DNA of 64,000 bases from JAITVM01 sp031551135. GTDB lineage: Bacteria > Bacillota > Clostridia > Lachnospirales > JAITVM01. Of the stretch, positions 27,328 to 37,533 are shown piece by piece (positions within the stretch are counted from its first letter, which is position 1; every line of letters begins with the position of its first letter). The position numbers and the translations under genes are program-made. The notes under the pieces were generated by a model. That model was not told the origin of the DNA, made no database searches, and worked only from the letters and a program-made list of their open reading frames with translations. The DNA lies in assembly GCA_031551135.1 (NCBI GenBank), contig JAVBOA010000003.1:62001-126000 (forward strand). The letters are read 5' to 3'.

Positions 27328-28121
27328 CAGAAACCACCTACCGCTTTCTTAAATCTTGTTCTGATGGTTATTACACCCTTTCCGGTAATTTTGAGCTTGT
27401 TTAGACCATCAACAACTCGAAAGTAATTCAAATTGAAATTTTTCAGTATCTTGTCCCCACTGACTGTTACAAGATACCCAAGGTTATTATCAACGTAAAT
27501 ATTTTCACCGCTCCTAAGACCGGTCAACTGAAAAACTCTATTCCCATCGCTTTCATTCTCAATTTTTATTCCAGTCGAATCTGAAGCCAGTTGAATATTC
27601 ATTTCTGGATAAAGGTAATCCTCAATATTTGAGTGATTCCAGTATCTTGCGTCGGTAATATCCTGAGTACATTCAAATACCTCTGTTTTGATATCTGTAA
27701 TTGAATAGGATGAAGTGCATTTTACTGTGAAGCTCCAGCCAATCGGCTTATTATCAACCTTTATGACTTCAGGATCAATCAGCCAGCACTCATAGCTTTC
27801 ATTCATCTTGTCTGGATCGAAAATTGTTAGTAGATGCGGATCTCGTCTGCCGAACAGCCAGCTCTGAATAATCTGCACTTCCCAAGATTCGTAAAATTGC
27901 TGATGCTTATTAATAATTGTCATGGGAAATTCAAGGTGGTCAACAATCTTCGATCTGTAATAAAAAGGCTCTGTCTTGTTCATTGCCCTGTCTGTTGCTA
28001 TTTCAATATTCCCGTATGTTTTTATGTTCTGCACTCCTGTGTCACCAATACTTCCAATGATCAGTCCAAACCTGTGAGACGTTGTATTGTCAAATTGAAA
28101 ATTACTCGTTATAATCACCAA
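27327..28121 (-). CDS. Distal tail (Dit-like) protein
   Basis: This protein has about 264 residues. The N-terminal part (FGLIIGSIGDTG, FYYRSKIVDHLEFPMTII, SWEVQIIQSWLFGRRDPHLLTIFD) fits the Dit family, which forms the hexameric hub linking the tail tube to the tip. A second beta domain follows. The order tape measure, Dit, Tal is the standard siphophage order, which supports the call. The start is uncertain: TTG at 28121 and GTG at 28118 both lack a well-placed ribosome-binding site. Confidence 0.75.
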   Translation of the reverse strand: MVIITSNFQFDNTTSHRFGLIIGSIGDTGVQNIKTYGNIEIATDRAMNKTEPFYYRSKIVDHLEFPMTIINKHQQFYESWEVQIIQSWLFGRRDPHLLTIFDPDKMNESYECWLIDPEVIKVDNKPIGWSFTVKCTSSYSITDIKTEVFECTQDITDARYWNHSNIEDYLYPEMNIQLASDSTGIKIENESDGNRVFQLTGLRSGENIYVDNNLGYLVTVSGDKILKNFNLNYFRVVDGLNKLKITGKGVITIRTRFKKAVGGF

Positions 28122-28130
28122 CTTTCATTG

Positions 28131-28160
28131 AAAAAAAGGCATCCAGATAAACCGGATGCC
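28131..28160 (-). terminator. Strong terminator after the tape-measure gene
   Basis: On the minus strand GGCATCC and GGATGCC form a perfect 7-bp GC-rich stem, followed by seven T. It separates the tape measure from the tail-tip genes. Confidence 0.8.
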
Positions 28161-28171
28161 TAATAAATTCT

Positions 28172-31100
28172 TTAATATGCTTTGATTGCCGGACTGCCGC
28201 CCAGACTGTTTGCCGCTTTGTTGACTTTGCTTACAATATCACGTCCAAATGCAGTGAATTTGCTTTCCAGCTTGTCAACAATCGAATCAGTTGCTATACC
28301 ATCAACTTTCAGAGTATTGTGAAGAACAATTTGCGGAGCTTCATTTGCTTTAACCTGAACCCCTTTGTTTTTCACGCCGACACTATCCATAATTCTGCTC
28401 TGCATATTTACCATCTGTGGAAGCAAGCTGTGTAAATCTGTTGTCTCGATTGGACGAAGAATCCTTTCGCCTTGATGAATAACAGCCGCATGATCTGTTT
28501 TAATAACTCCACCGATGTCATATTTGGGCAATAAGCCTAGTTTATCAAGCTTCTCTTCCAGTTCCTTTATGCCATCAATTGTAGTCTTCAGTCTGCCATC
28601 GACATTAGAGTAGCCATTTGAGTCAAACCAGTTGCCATTAATAGAAAACTGATTTGTCTTATCGTTCCAGCCCACGTCAGCACCATAGACGCTTTCGAAA
28701 TAACTTCTTACGCCAATCGGATTAGAGTCATAGCTTGCCATATTACCGGCAATTTGCTCAGAGAGCATAGCAATTTCGCTCATCAAACCCCGCATTGTTA
28801 CAAGCGTGTCATTTGAGCCTTCCATCACGTTCTTAGCCTTTTTCCAAGCGTTACCTATGTCGTTTTCAATTCCTGTTCCGTAGGTGTTATTCCATGCAAT
28901 CAATTTACCATAGAGAGCGTCGCCTTCTTCGTCAATCATCTTCATCGCCTGACGAGCCAATTCACCGCTTTTTTGGATTGACTTTTCTCTTTCGTCCTTC
29001 TGCTCACGGATTTGCTTATCTTCTTCTTCATTAAGCTCTATTTGACGTTTTATGGTATCCTCGTAGACTTTGAGATTCCTTTCGATTAACTTCAATTCTC
29101 TATCTTTGACTCTGTTGTGCCGCTCCAGTTCAGAATCTAAGGCTTCCTTTTGTCTGTCAATATTGTTGTCGAAAACTAAATTGTCCAAATCCAGCTTCTT
29201 TTCAGCAAGCTCTTCATTAAGCTTTTTTCTTTCAGCCTTGGCAGCCAATGAATCATTATTTTGAATCTCAGCTAACCTATCTTGAATTTTTGTTACAGCT
29301 TTGGTCTTCTCATCATGCTGCTGAGTATATTTACGATCTTCTTTAGACAAGTCCAAAGAACGCTTTTTGTCAGAAATTATGTCCTTGTACAGATCATGTT
29401 CATCTTTAAGAGCGTCTTTCTTCTCATCAGCGATATCCTTTTCTTTTTCAAGTTGCTTTTTTAGTAAATCTTCCTGATCTTTGAGAGCTTTTATCCTAAC
29501 CTCATCAGCTTCGTTTAACTCTTCAAGCTCCTGCTGAATCATTTCCTTTGTGAGATCAATAATATCACTCATAGCAGACAAATGCTGCTCATTCATTTCG
29601 ACTCTTTGCTGACGAAGCGCATCGGCTGACTCTTTAGCGGCTATTGTATTATCTTGAAATGATTTTGTTAATTCCTCAATTCCACTCTTGAATTTATCAG
29701 CGTCAATTTCTCCGCTGTGAAGGGCTTGAGATAATTTGAGAATTTGCTTCTGATCATTCTCTACAAGTTGTTCCTGATACTTTAACTTCTTATTTAGAAG
29801 CTCCATTCTCTTATCAAAATCGTTGGGGGCAAGCATATCCATGTCAAAGTCAAATGCAGCAATGAAGCTTTCGAGACTTTTCTTTGTTTCATTATAATCC
29901 AAATAGGAAAACTGATATTTAAGTTCTCCAATCTCTTTGTAATGCTCTTGCCACTGCTTTTGCAAATCCATGATTTCGTCAGATGTCTCAATGTAATTTA
30001 GACTCCGATACCATTCTGCTTGCTCATGGATTATATCGAGCATTTCTTTATGTGTTTGGATTGCTTTTTCGTAATATTCAGGATCAGTTTCCGATCCTTC
30101 TTGCAACTGCATAGTAGCCAAATAATGTTCTTTTTGCGCAAGAAGATTACTGTAATAATTCTGTTTATTTTTGTTTTGCTCATCAAAAATTTGATTATCC
30201 AGCTTCAAATACTCGCTTTTTAGATCTTTATCTTTAATATAGTATTCTTCATTAATCTTCTGTCTGCGCTTAGTAGCTTCTTCGGCAGTAATTTCTTTTC
30301 GCCTTTCAAGATTATCAACGATTTCAAGCTCTGCTGTAGCAGCCTCTTTTATTTCCTTGATTTTCTCTTTGATTGCTTTTTCTTTTCTTTCTTCATCAGC
30401 CTTTTTTTGGTCTTTGTCAACATAGTCGTATAGAATTTTCGTTATGTCTGCATTGCTGTTGTTTGAAGAAGATGGAGAATTTATTGCTGAACCACCGAAT
30501 TCTTGCTTATATGATGAAACCTTTTTCAAGTAGTTCTGAGTTTCTGGAAATGGTGGAACGCCACCATACTCCTTGACTCTGCCAATCCCAGCATTATATG
30601 CTGCTAAAGCAAGTTCCTCATCACCGTTGAAAGAATCCAGCATTTGTCTTAAATATCTTGCTCCACCCTCAATGTTTTGCTCGATATTAAACGGATATTT
30701 AACGCCTAATTCTTTAGCTGTTTGAGGTATAAGCTGCATTAACCCTTGCGCATTCTTGCCTGAAACTACATTAGGATTGAATGAACTCTCTGCCTTTATG
30801 ACAGCCATCACCAGAGCCGGATCTAGCCCGTACTTTTGCGATGAGTTTGCGACTGCCGCATCTATGCGTGAGTTTCCTGAGGTTGGCGTATTTGTTGTAA
30901 CCGTTTCCGCTTGGATAACTATTTGTTTTTTGCCGGACAAATAATCTTCTGGATTGACATACTTGCCTTTTTCTTGAACACCAAAATGCAAATGATTTCC
31001 TGTTGAGCGACCTGTGCTACCTACATAGGCAATTACATCGCCCTGCTTGACCATTTGACCGAAATCAACGTTTAGTTTTGAGGCATGAGCATATTGCGTT

Positions 31101-34100
31101 ACTGTGCCGTCTGCATGTTGAATTTGGACTTCGTTGCCAAATCCACCGTCAGAGTCTGTCGCTTTGATTACTTTGCCAGAAGCCGCAGCGTATATGGGCG
31201 TTCCTTTTGGCGCAGCAAAATCCATTCCGTTATGGAAAGCACCATCCTTGCCTGTTATTGGATCTTTTCGATATCCGAAGGGAGATTTCATTGTTCCTTC
31301 TACTGGTCTTCTAAAACCATTATCGATAGAAGCATTGCTGTCAGAGTTATTTGCTTGGAACATTGAAGAAAAGAAATTTCCCCAATTCTCCGCTACATTC
31401 CCAGAAAAGAGGGAGAAAAACGTGCGCCAATTTCTGAACAACTCTCCCAAAGTTAATTTGGTTTTGGATGTCATTTTGTTCTGATATTGCTCAAAGTTTT
31501 CGTAGTTCTTCTTGTTTTCCTCTTGGATATCCTTATTAAGTTTTTGAGTGTCTTGAAGATATTCTCCCTGAAACGATTGCGCCGAACCCCTTTGTTCGTC
31601 AATCATCTTAACGAAATTGTCTGCTTTTTCTCGTCCCATCTGTACTTCTTTATTGTGCAATGCTTCCTGAAGCGCAGCTTTGTCACCAATTAAACCAATA
31701 AGCTCTGGGTATTTTTCTATGATAAACATAACCGACTCAGATGACAATTCTCCGTCAATTGCAAGTTCGTCTTGAGCAGTTCTAGTCTTTTCAATTACGT
31801 CTTCTAATTCTGAAGCAAGATTTTTGTAGCGTTCAGTGAGGCTGTTTACTGCAACTCCTGTCAATGACAGACCATCAATATTGCCTTTCAGTGCCTTGTT
31901 ATTTTCGGTTAACTCGTTATTATAGGATTCAAGTTCATCAATCTCTTCTTCAATTGCTTTTATGTCTTTTTGTGCCGCATTTGTCCGTTTGGCAATAGCA
32001 AGCCTATTTTCTAGAATGGCTTGGCTAGACTTGTTCTCTGCAATGGTCTTATTATTTGCTTCTATTGCACTTTGAGACGTAGCAATTTTATCAGCCAAAT
32101 CAGTGTTGATTTTTTCTTTTAAAGCACTTGTATTTAATAAGATACTTCCTGTTGAGGAATCAAGGTATTCTTTGTATTCCAAACTTGAGTCAGCCAAATT
32201 TTGGAGTGTAGACACCGATACCGTGCCGTTAATTCTCATTTCGTCTTCAGCGGCATTAAGTATATCCATGTTTTCAGCTGTTGATTTAAGAATATCTGAG
32301 AAATTGCTAATTCCCTCTACTGAAACTACACTTTCTTGAAGCTCATCCATCTTGCTCTTAACTGAATCCAACGAGTCACCGGCAGTTATTTTAAGTTTGG
32401 CGAAATTGTTGATTACATACTTAAGCTGATCAATGCTGAGGTTTTCGATTAAAGATTCACTAAGATTGTTGTCGGAAATCTTTTCTCTTATAACCGACTT
32501 TATATCATCGATTTGCTTTATATCAGCAGTAACCCCTAATTGTATTTTTAACTCTTCCGGAGTTTTGCCTATCGTCTCAGCAATTTTTGCAATAATTTCT
32601 TTAACTTGTTTATCGTACACAGCAGCAGACAAAGAGCTTTTATCTAACGACAGCAGGTTGTTAATATCATCTTGAATCTCGGAATTGTCAGTAATAAACT
32701 GAGTGAGATCCAGAATTTCCTGCTTCATTTCTTGAACTTTTTCTTCTGTCGTCTCGCTTGTTATCCTAAATCCGTTTATGTAATCGGACACAAAACTTCT
32801 TTGTGCGTCAGTAAGTTCTTGGTAGGCTGTAATTGACTGCGGAACAAGTTGTAAAGTTGGGTTAAGCCCCATACTCTTCTGTTCTAGTGAAGCAAGTTCT
32901 TTATTATACTCTGAAACCCACGTCCGAAGGTTTTCAATTTGCTCAGGCTTTAGGAGATTGTAAAACTCACCGCCTTCTTCTTTTGATAAGGCTATGATGT
33001 TCTCCATGTTGGCGATAATGTCATCCATATTTGAAGAAACAACTGATGACATGTTTTGTAGTCCAATATTAGTTGACTTTCCAGAACCGGCAAGAGCCAA
33101 CTTGCCCTTTTCCCCAAGGAAGCTATATTGAAATGTTTCGCGTATTTTATCATAAGGTGAATTATTTACATAGAACTCATTTCTGCTTTTTCCGTACTCG
33201 GTTTTTTTCCCTTTGGCAATAGTCCACAGGTTTTCATCACTGGTAATTGACTCTAGTTTTAACCTGTTTTCTTCTTCAAGTAACTTTATTGAATCCTCAA
33301 TTAAGCCATTTTTATTTGCAATTGCCTTGCCTTCATTATCATAACCAGATATTAACTCAGGGGATATTTCTAAAATCTGAGATACAATGTCTTTATATCT
33401 ACTATGTTCTTCTACCGACAAAGAGATGTTCCTGCCATAGTCGTCAACTCCACCCGAAAGCTTTGTAAACTCATCTCCCAGCGAGTTTAACGTGTCCATA
33501 TTCGAGGCAATGTCTTTGCTGGCAGTCCTATAGGCTTCCTGCATCTCATTGGCTTTATCGATAGCATTTTGCTGTGCATTCACTAATTTAGAGATACCGA
33601 GAGTAAGAAAGTTTATCACAATTCCTATGCCAAGACCGATTGCCATATTTCCAGCTATGGACAAAGCTTGCATTCCGAGTGTCGCAGCTTTTTGAGCCAC
33701 AGTTAGAGCGGTCACTGCTGATGTGGCACTCTTTTGCTGTGCGGCGTATGCTGCGCTAGTAATTGTACCATCTGCCAAATGCTTTGCTTGGTTTTGAGCT
33801 TGAATTGAAGCTTTCCCCAGAGTGTCATTAAACAAGCCTGCTTTGTCTTTCGTACTATCAATTTGCGTCTCATATTGCTTCATCATCGCAACATCGTGGG
33901 CTAGTGATTTTGCATTTTCCTCTGCCATTTTTTTCTGAAGCTTTATGGAATTTATTAGACTGACATCTGAAAGTTTATTACTATCATTATTTTCAAATGT
34001 ACGCATAAAACCTTTACCTGTCAAGCCTGAATATGCTGCAAACGCTACTGCAACCAGCGAGGGAATTTGACCTAAGGCTTCAACAGTGGCGTTAAGAAAC

Positions 34101-36112
34101 CCTAATACTCCTGTTCCTGCGTCATATGTACCTTTAACTAAATCACTATTAATGAGAGTTGATGACATCTGCTCCATCTGTGCGTTAAATTTTTCTTGCG
34201 ATGCAGCCACGGATTTCAAGTACGAGTTTTCATATTTGTCCAAAGCAGTACCGGCACTATCAGTCGCAACACCGGCGTACTTCATAGCTTCGCCATAGTT
34301 GTCCATGAGTGTAAGGAATTTTTCCTGTTGAAGCGTACCTGCAAACGCTACTGCCAAAGCCCTCTTTTGAACAGATCCATATGTATTCCAGTTCCCAGCA
34401 ACGTCGTCGAGTACCGTGCCGAAATTTCTAAATTCACTACCGTTTTCACGAAGTTTTATTCCTAGACCGGATAATGTCACTTCTACTTTTGAGATGTCTT
34501 CTGCTGATTCAGGGTCTACAAGCTTCCCAGCTTTAATATTACCCATACGAGCAAACAACGTCTTATAAAAGTTGCCGACGCTCTCTGCGCCGTCCTGTGT
34601 GACTTCGCCGACAGTTGTTATATATCCGATTAACCGATCCATATCAACTCCAGCCATCCTTGCGCCGGTAGCAGTCTCAGCCATAGCAGTAGCAACATAG
34701 CCAGCGGAAACTGCCGCTTCCATATCCACTGCGGTCAACTTATCCACGATGCCCGTAGTGTCTTCAACGCTCATCTTATAGCCTTTCATGCTACTTGTGA
34801 GAGCTTTTGTTGCATCTTCAGATTCCATCTGACCAAGTTTTGAAAGCATTAACGAATCTTTTATTAGCCTATTTGTTTCACTTATTGTGAAACCTTGACG
34901 AAGCCATCCGTCTGCTGAACGGCCAACATCAATTGTCGTTGCACCCAGAGCCTTGCCCATCTCACTGTATGTACCCAATAAATTCTTTGTTTCTTCTCTT
35001 GTCTTACCAGTTGCTATTTGGAGGTCAGTTACAACGCCATCTAAGATAATCATATTGTCAATCATGTGCTTAACTTGACGCACTGATCCCATTACGATAG
35101 CAGCTCCGGAAAGATAAACACCAAGCTTTTGCGCCTGATCGGACAGCTTTGTTAAATAACTTTGGCCAACTAAACCTTTATCGCTGGCTTCGACTTTCAA
35201 ATCCCGATACCTTCCAATGATACCATTGAGCTGAGATTCGAAATCTTTTATACTCGCTGGGTTAGCCTCTGCAATATGATTTAGAGACTTCATCTCTGAA
35301 AGAATGCCGCTGAAACGACTGCTCATTCCGACATCTTTATTTAAATTGGTATTGGCTTTAATGTATCGCTCGGTAGCAAACACAAGCTCCTTTAGCTCGT
35401 TGTGTGTTTTACTAAAATTCAAGGAACCCTTGCCGATTTGAGACTGACTTTTGACAACATCTCCGACCAGTGTCTTAGTCAACCGTAATTGGTCGTTGCA
35501 ATTCTTTATCGCAGCGGCTTGAGTTTCTGTGCCTTTGGCTTTTTCAAGTTCTGCTATTACTGCCTTGAATTTCTCCAAAGATTCAGTTGCTTTTTTATAC
35601 CCACCAGAATCTTTAATTTCCTTATTGGTAACGCCGCCTAAAAGACCGCTCTGCTTTTCATGACTTTGATTCAAAGTATTAATATAAGCAGGACTTACCG
35701 TTCTTTTAGCAGCTTGCTCCTGTTCTCTTTTCAACTGTATCCGGAGTCTGCTGTTTTCGATATCAATCTTAGAATTATTAATTGCAGCTGCGGCACGTTG
35801 TTTTTCTGCGGCAGCGACCTTTTCAATAGCGATTTTATGTTTAAGCATTTCGGATGTTTTAGCTGATAATGCTTTTGTGGAAACAGTAGTTTCTTTAAAA
35901 TCACTGATAGTAGTCGTTTTCGCAACTTTTGAAGATTTTATCGATTCGGCTGCATCTTTCAGTCTTTTTATCTCTTTTTCAGCTAGACGAGTATCAAGTG
36001 AAAGCGTCAATTTGAGATGCCTCAACTGAGGTTTGATTTTGTTTAGATCAGTATTAATCTGCTTGACGGAAGGGTTTATATCAACACCCAACAGAACTTT
36101 CAAATCTGCCAT
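28172..36112 (-). CDS. Tape-measure protein with M23 endopeptidase and lytic transglycosylase domains
   Basis: At 2646 residues this is the largest gene. The N-terminal third has long helices and a typical TMP segment (VDMDRLIGYITTVGEV, AVAFAGTLQQEKFL), and hydrophobic helices occur near 690-850. An M23 peptidase domain follows at about 1595-1725, with zinc motifs HNGMDFA and HLHFG. A soluble lytic transglycosylase domain lies at about 1745-1870, with catalytic Glu in IKAESSFNP and GLMQLIP plus AAYNAG. Long charged coiled coils follow to 2400. Tape measures set tail length and leave the tail first at infection; the two hydrolases can open peptidoglycan. SPbeta YomI has a comparable set of domains. 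Confidence 0.93.
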   Translation of the reverse strand: MADLKVLLGVDINPSVKQINTDLNKIKPQLRHLKLTLSLDTRLAEKEIKRLKDAAESIKSSKVAKTTTISDFKETTVSTKALSAKTSEMLKHKIAIEKVAAAEKQRAAAAINNSKIDIENSRLRIQLKREQEQAAKRTVSPAYINTLNQSHEKQSGLLGGVTNKEIKDSGGYKKATESLEKFKAVIAELEKAKGTETQAAAIKNCNDQLRLTKTLVGDVVKSQSQIGKGSLNFSKTHNELKELVFATERYIKANTNLNKDVGMSSRFSGILSEMKSLNHIAEANPASIKDFESQLNGIIGRYRDLKVEASDKGLVGQSYLTKLSDQAQKLGVYLSGAAIVMGSVRQVKHMIDNMIILDGVVTDLQIATGKTREETKNLLGTYSEMGKALGATTIDVGRSADGWLRQGFTISETNRLIKDSLMLSKLGQMESEDATKALTSSMKGYKMSVEDTTGIVDKLTAVDMEAAVSAGYVATAMAETATGARMAGVDMDRLIGYITTVGEVTQDGAESVGNFYKTLFARMGNIKAGKLVDPESAEDISKVEVTLSGLGIKLRENGSEFRNFGTVLDDVAGNWNTYGSVQKRALAVAFAGTLQQEKFLTLMDNYGEAMKYAGVATDSAGTALDKYENSYLKSVAASQEKFNAQMEQMSSTLINSDLVKGTYDAGTGVLGFLNATVEALGQIPSLVAVAFAAYSGLTGKGFMRTFENNDSNKLSDVSLINSIKLQKKMAEENAKSLAHDVAMMKQYETQIDSTKDKAGLFNDTLGKASIQAQNQAKHLADGTITSAAYAAQQKSATSAVTALTVAQKAATLGMQALSIAGNMAIGLGIGIVINFLTLGISKLVNAQQNAIDKANEMQEAYRTASKDIASNMDTLNSLGDEFTKLSGGVDDYGRNISLSVEEHSRYKDIVSQILEISPELISGYDNEGKAIANKNGLIEDSIKLLEEENRLKLESITSDENLWTIAKGKKTEYGKSRNEFYVNNSPYDKIRETFQYSFLGEKGKLALAGSGKSTNIGLQNMSSVVSSNMDDIIANMENIIALSKEEGGEFYNLLKPEQIENLRTWVSEYNKELASLEQKSMGLNPTLQLVPQSITAYQELTDAQRSFVSDYINGFRITSETTEEKVQEMKQEILDLTQFITDNSEIQDDINNLLSLDKSSLSAAVYDKQVKEIIAKIAETIGKTPEELKIQLGVTADIKQIDDIKSVIREKISDNNLSESLIENLSIDQLKYVINNFAKLKITAGDSLDSVKSKMDELQESVVSVEGISNFSDILKSTAENMDILNAAEDEMRINGTVSVSTLQNLADSSLEYKEYLDSSTGSILLNTSALKEKINTDLADKIATSQSAIEANNKTIAENKSSQAILENRLAIAKRTNAAQKDIKAIEEEIDELESYNNELTENNKALKGNIDGLSLTGVAVNSLTERYKNLASELEDVIEKTRTAQDELAIDGELSSESVMFIIEKYPELIGLIGDKAALQEALHNKEVQMGREKADNFVKMIDEQRGSAQSFQGEYLQDTQKLNKDIQEENKKNYENFEQYQNKMTSKTKLTLGELFRNWRTFFSLFSGNVAENWGNFFSSMFQANNSDSNASIDNGFRRPVEGTMKSPFGYRKDPITGKDGAFHNGMDFAAPKGTPIYAAASGKVIKATDSDGGFGNEVQIQHADGTVTQYAHASKLNVDFGQMVKQGDVIAYVGSTGRSTGNHLHFGVQEKGKYVNPEDYLSGKKQIVIQAETVTTNTPTSGNSRIDAAVANSSQKYGLDPALVMAVIKAESSFNPNVVSGKNAQGLMQLIPQTAKELGVKYPFNIEQNIEGGARYLRQMLDSFNGDEELALAAYNAGIGRVKEYGGVPPFPETQNYLKKVSSYKQEFGGSAINSPSSSNNSNADITKILYDYVDKDQKKADEERKEKAIKEKIKEIKEAATAELEIVDNLERRKEITAEEATKRRQKINEEYYIKDKDLKSEYLKLDNQIFDEQNKNKQNYYSNLLAQKEHYLATMQLQEGSETDPEYYEKAIQTHKEMLDIIHEQAEWYRSLNYIETSDEIMDLQKQWQEHYKEIGELKYQFSYLDYNETKKSLESFIAAFDFDMDMLAPNDFDKRMELLNKKLKYQEQLVENDQKQILKLSQALHSGEIDADKFKSGIEELTKSFQDNTIAAKESADALRQQRVEMNEQHLSAMSDIIDLTKEMIQQELEELNEADEVRIKALKDQEDLLKKQLEKEKDIADEKKDALKDEHDLYKDIISDKKRSLDLSKEDRKYTQQHDEKTKAVTKIQDRLAEIQNNDSLAAKAERKKLNEELAEKKLDLDNLVFDNNIDRQKEALDSELERHNRVKDRELKLIERNLKVYEDTIKRQIELNEEEDKQIREQKDEREKSIQKSGELARQAMKMIDEEGDALYGKLIAWNNTYGTGIENDIGNAWKKAKNVMEGSNDTLVTMRGLMSEIAMLSEQIAGNMASYDSNPIGVRSYFESVYGADVGWNDKTNQFSINGNWFDSNGYSNVDGRLKTTIDGIKELEEKLDKLGLLPKYDIGGVIKTDHAAVIHQGERILRPIETTDLHSLLPQMVNMQSRIMDSVGVKNKGVQVKANEAPQIVLHNTLKVDGIATDSIVDKLESKFTAFGRDIVSKVNKAANSLGGSPAIKAY

Positions 36113-36144
36113 TTATTATAACACCTCTTCTTATTATGTTTTTT

Positions 36145-36176
36145 CGCAATAAAAAAGAGAGGTGTCAAACCTCTCT
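36145..36176 (-). terminator. Terminator upstream of the tape-measure gene
   Basis: On the minus strand AGAGAGGT, loop TTGAC, ACCTCTCT, then TTTTTTATT. The stem overlaps the stop of the preceding gene by two bases. Confidence 0.75.
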
Positions 36177-36675
36177 ATTCGTAAATCCATCCTGATTTAT
36201 CAACAGTGATGTCATACTCCAAATTCGCTTCCCAATCTTTGATTGCATCATCAATAATGTCAAAACCCTCATACCCAAGAAAATGCGGTTTATCGAGCGG
36301 TGATTTCCAGCCTTTGTCAATCAGCATCGGTTTATAGCCATCTTCGCCATTTTCTAATTTTGATTTACCGTAGGATAACTCATCATTAAATGAAATCCGT
36401 ATAAATTTTGTATCACCATCAATTTCGATTTTAAACTTATTAGAATCTAAGGCACGTTTTAACCCCTTGGTTCTTTTATACGTGGTCGGCGTATACCATT
36501 TGTAGTATTCGTCAATTCTTTCCTGAATACAATCACGAAGTTTTTTTGCCTCATCAACCAACACGTCTTCGGTCACAGCTTTCAGCGTTTTACCATTATC
36601 GAATTTCAGATTTTCAAGCTTTTGCTTATTTTTTAGTAATTCACTAATTTGCTCTTGCAGTGATTTATGAGCCAT
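36175..36675 (-). CDS. Phage protein upstream of the tape measure, possible tail-completion protein
   Basis: The 166-residue soluble protein has a helical N-terminal half (ISELLKNKQKLENLKF, VLVDEAKKLRDCIQERIDEYYKWY) and a beta-rich C-terminal half (KIEIDGDTKFIRISFNDELSYGKS). The overall shape recalls HK97-gp10-like tail-completion proteins, but it lies after the lysis cassette rather than among connectors. The gene is set apart by a terminator on each side and a long inverted repeat that ends at its GGAG ribosome-binding site. Expression is therefore probably separately controlled. Confidence 0.5.
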   Translation of the reverse strand: MAHKSLQEQISELLKNKQKLENLKFDNGKTLKAVTEDVLVDEAKKLRDCIQERIDEYYKWYTPTTYKRTKGLKRALDSNKFKIEIDGDTKFIRISFNDELSYGKSKLENGEDGYKPMLIDKGWKSPLDKPHFLGYEGFDIIDDAIKDWEANLEYDITVDKSGWIYE

Positions 36676-36686
36676 CGAAACTCTCC

Positions 36687-36749
36687 TTTTGATAATTTTC
36701 TTAATGTCTTATGACTTCAACAGATAAGGCTCTAAGAAAATTATCAAAA
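36687..36749 (-). repeat. 17-bp perfect inverted repeat ending at a ribosome-binding site
   Basis: Plus-strand arms TTTTGATAATTTTCTTA (36687-36703) and TAAGAAAATTATCAAAA (36733-36749), spacer 29 bases with an inner partial repeat (GTCTTAT/ATAAGGC). The arm ends directly beside GGAG of the gene at 36175. It may act as an operator or as an RNA structure that limits translation. Confidence 0.65.
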
Positions 36750-36789
36750 AAGCAGTATACGACACCTTGATTTGGGCATAGTATACTGC
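36746..36789 (-). terminator. Terminator of the lysis cassette
   Basis: On the minus strand GCAGTATAC pairs with GTATACTGC (9 bp, 20-base loop) and is followed by TTTTTTG. It lies downstream of the 36812 gene. Confidence 0.7.
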
Positions 36790-36811
36790 CTTAATGCTTT
36801 GCAATGCCTTT

Positions 36812-37246
36812 TCACATGCCTATCTTTGCCATAAAAAAAGCGACAACACCGCCGACAATAACTAAAATAATCTTGTCAACGGCACCATCCCATCTCTTCG
36901 CCGGTTTGTCTTCAAGAACCTTAACTCTGTCAACAACCTTTCCAACAGTCGCAGCATTGCTCACAACATCTGCCCTCATTGCCTTCATCTCACTTGCAAT
37001 CTCATGTACTGCAAAAGCCAAGTGATTCGTAGATTTTACGCTTTCTTGAATCTCAGAAATTGTACTTGCAAGCCCGTCAATTATTACCTTTAATTTTTGT
37101 GTCTCTTGAATATTGTTTTGTAGCGACTCGTCCCTTTTAGAATTATCAGTTTCAATACTATGTACTCTCTCCTTAATGTTATCTTCAGAAGATTGTAGTT
37201 TTGCAAGACCAATCTCTAACTCATGTAATTTATTTCCGCTTTCCAT
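36812..37246 (-). CDS. Coiled-coil protein with C-terminal membrane anchor (XhlA-like)
   Basis: Residues 1-120 form a long, highly charged coiled coil (HELEIGLAKLQSSEDNIKER, MRADVVSNAATVGKVVDRVKVLEDK). Residues 122-142 form a single C-terminal membrane segment ending in AFFMAKIGM. This is the layout of XhlA-type haemolysin proteins that work with holins and amidases. It is the last of three membrane-protein genes after the endolysin. The start follows GGCGGGATCAC. Confidence 0.65.
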   Translation of the reverse strand: MESGNKLHELEIGLAKLQSSEDNIKERVHSIETDNSKRDESLQNNIQETQKLKVIIDGLASTISEIQESVKSTNHLAFAVHEIASEMKAMRADVVSNAATVGKVVDRVKVLEDKPAKRWDGAVDKIILVIVGGVVAFFMAKIGM

Positions 37247-37257
37247 CGTGATCCCGC

Positions 37258-37533
37258 CTAATTGATGTCCTTATTCATTTCGAACACAATCGCTTCAATC
37301 ATGTTCTCCAAGTCTTGGTCTGATATCTTAAATTTCTCGTTGACCCATTTTTTTACGTAATCAAACTTTTCTCTGCCCATACCGGAGTCTCTGAATAATT
37401 GCTCGGCAGCGTGAACACCAATCCGAACATAGTTGTAAAGGTTTTTCTCCTTGAGGATTGGAATCACATAGTATGTAATTGCCGCACAAAGCAGGGGAAT
37501 AATGAACTCTATTGCAAAATCAACCCATGTCAT
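37258..37533 (-). CDS. Phage holin, LLH family
   Basis: The protein has an N-terminal membrane segment (FAIEFIIPLLCAAITYYVIP) followed by a soluble tail. The tail shows the LLH holin pattern: VHAAEQLFRDSGMGREKF, VKKWVNEKFKISDQDLENMIEA. LLH holins permit export of endolysin at the end of infection. Several in-frame ATG codons exist. The ATG at 37533 fits the GAGAGTGAT site; the frame extends to 37551. It overlaps the 3' end of the previous membrane-protein gene, so they are coupled. Confidence 0.75.
   Translation of the reverse strand: MTWVDFAIEFIIPLLCAAITYYVIPILKEKNLYNYVRIGVHAAEQLFRDSGMGREKFDYVKKWVNEKFKISDQDLENMIEAIVFEMNKDIN

Noticed and set aside
31085..31484. Two plus-strand open frames opposite the tape measure
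   Set aside because: They mirror the M23 domain coding sequence on the other strand and lack translation signals.
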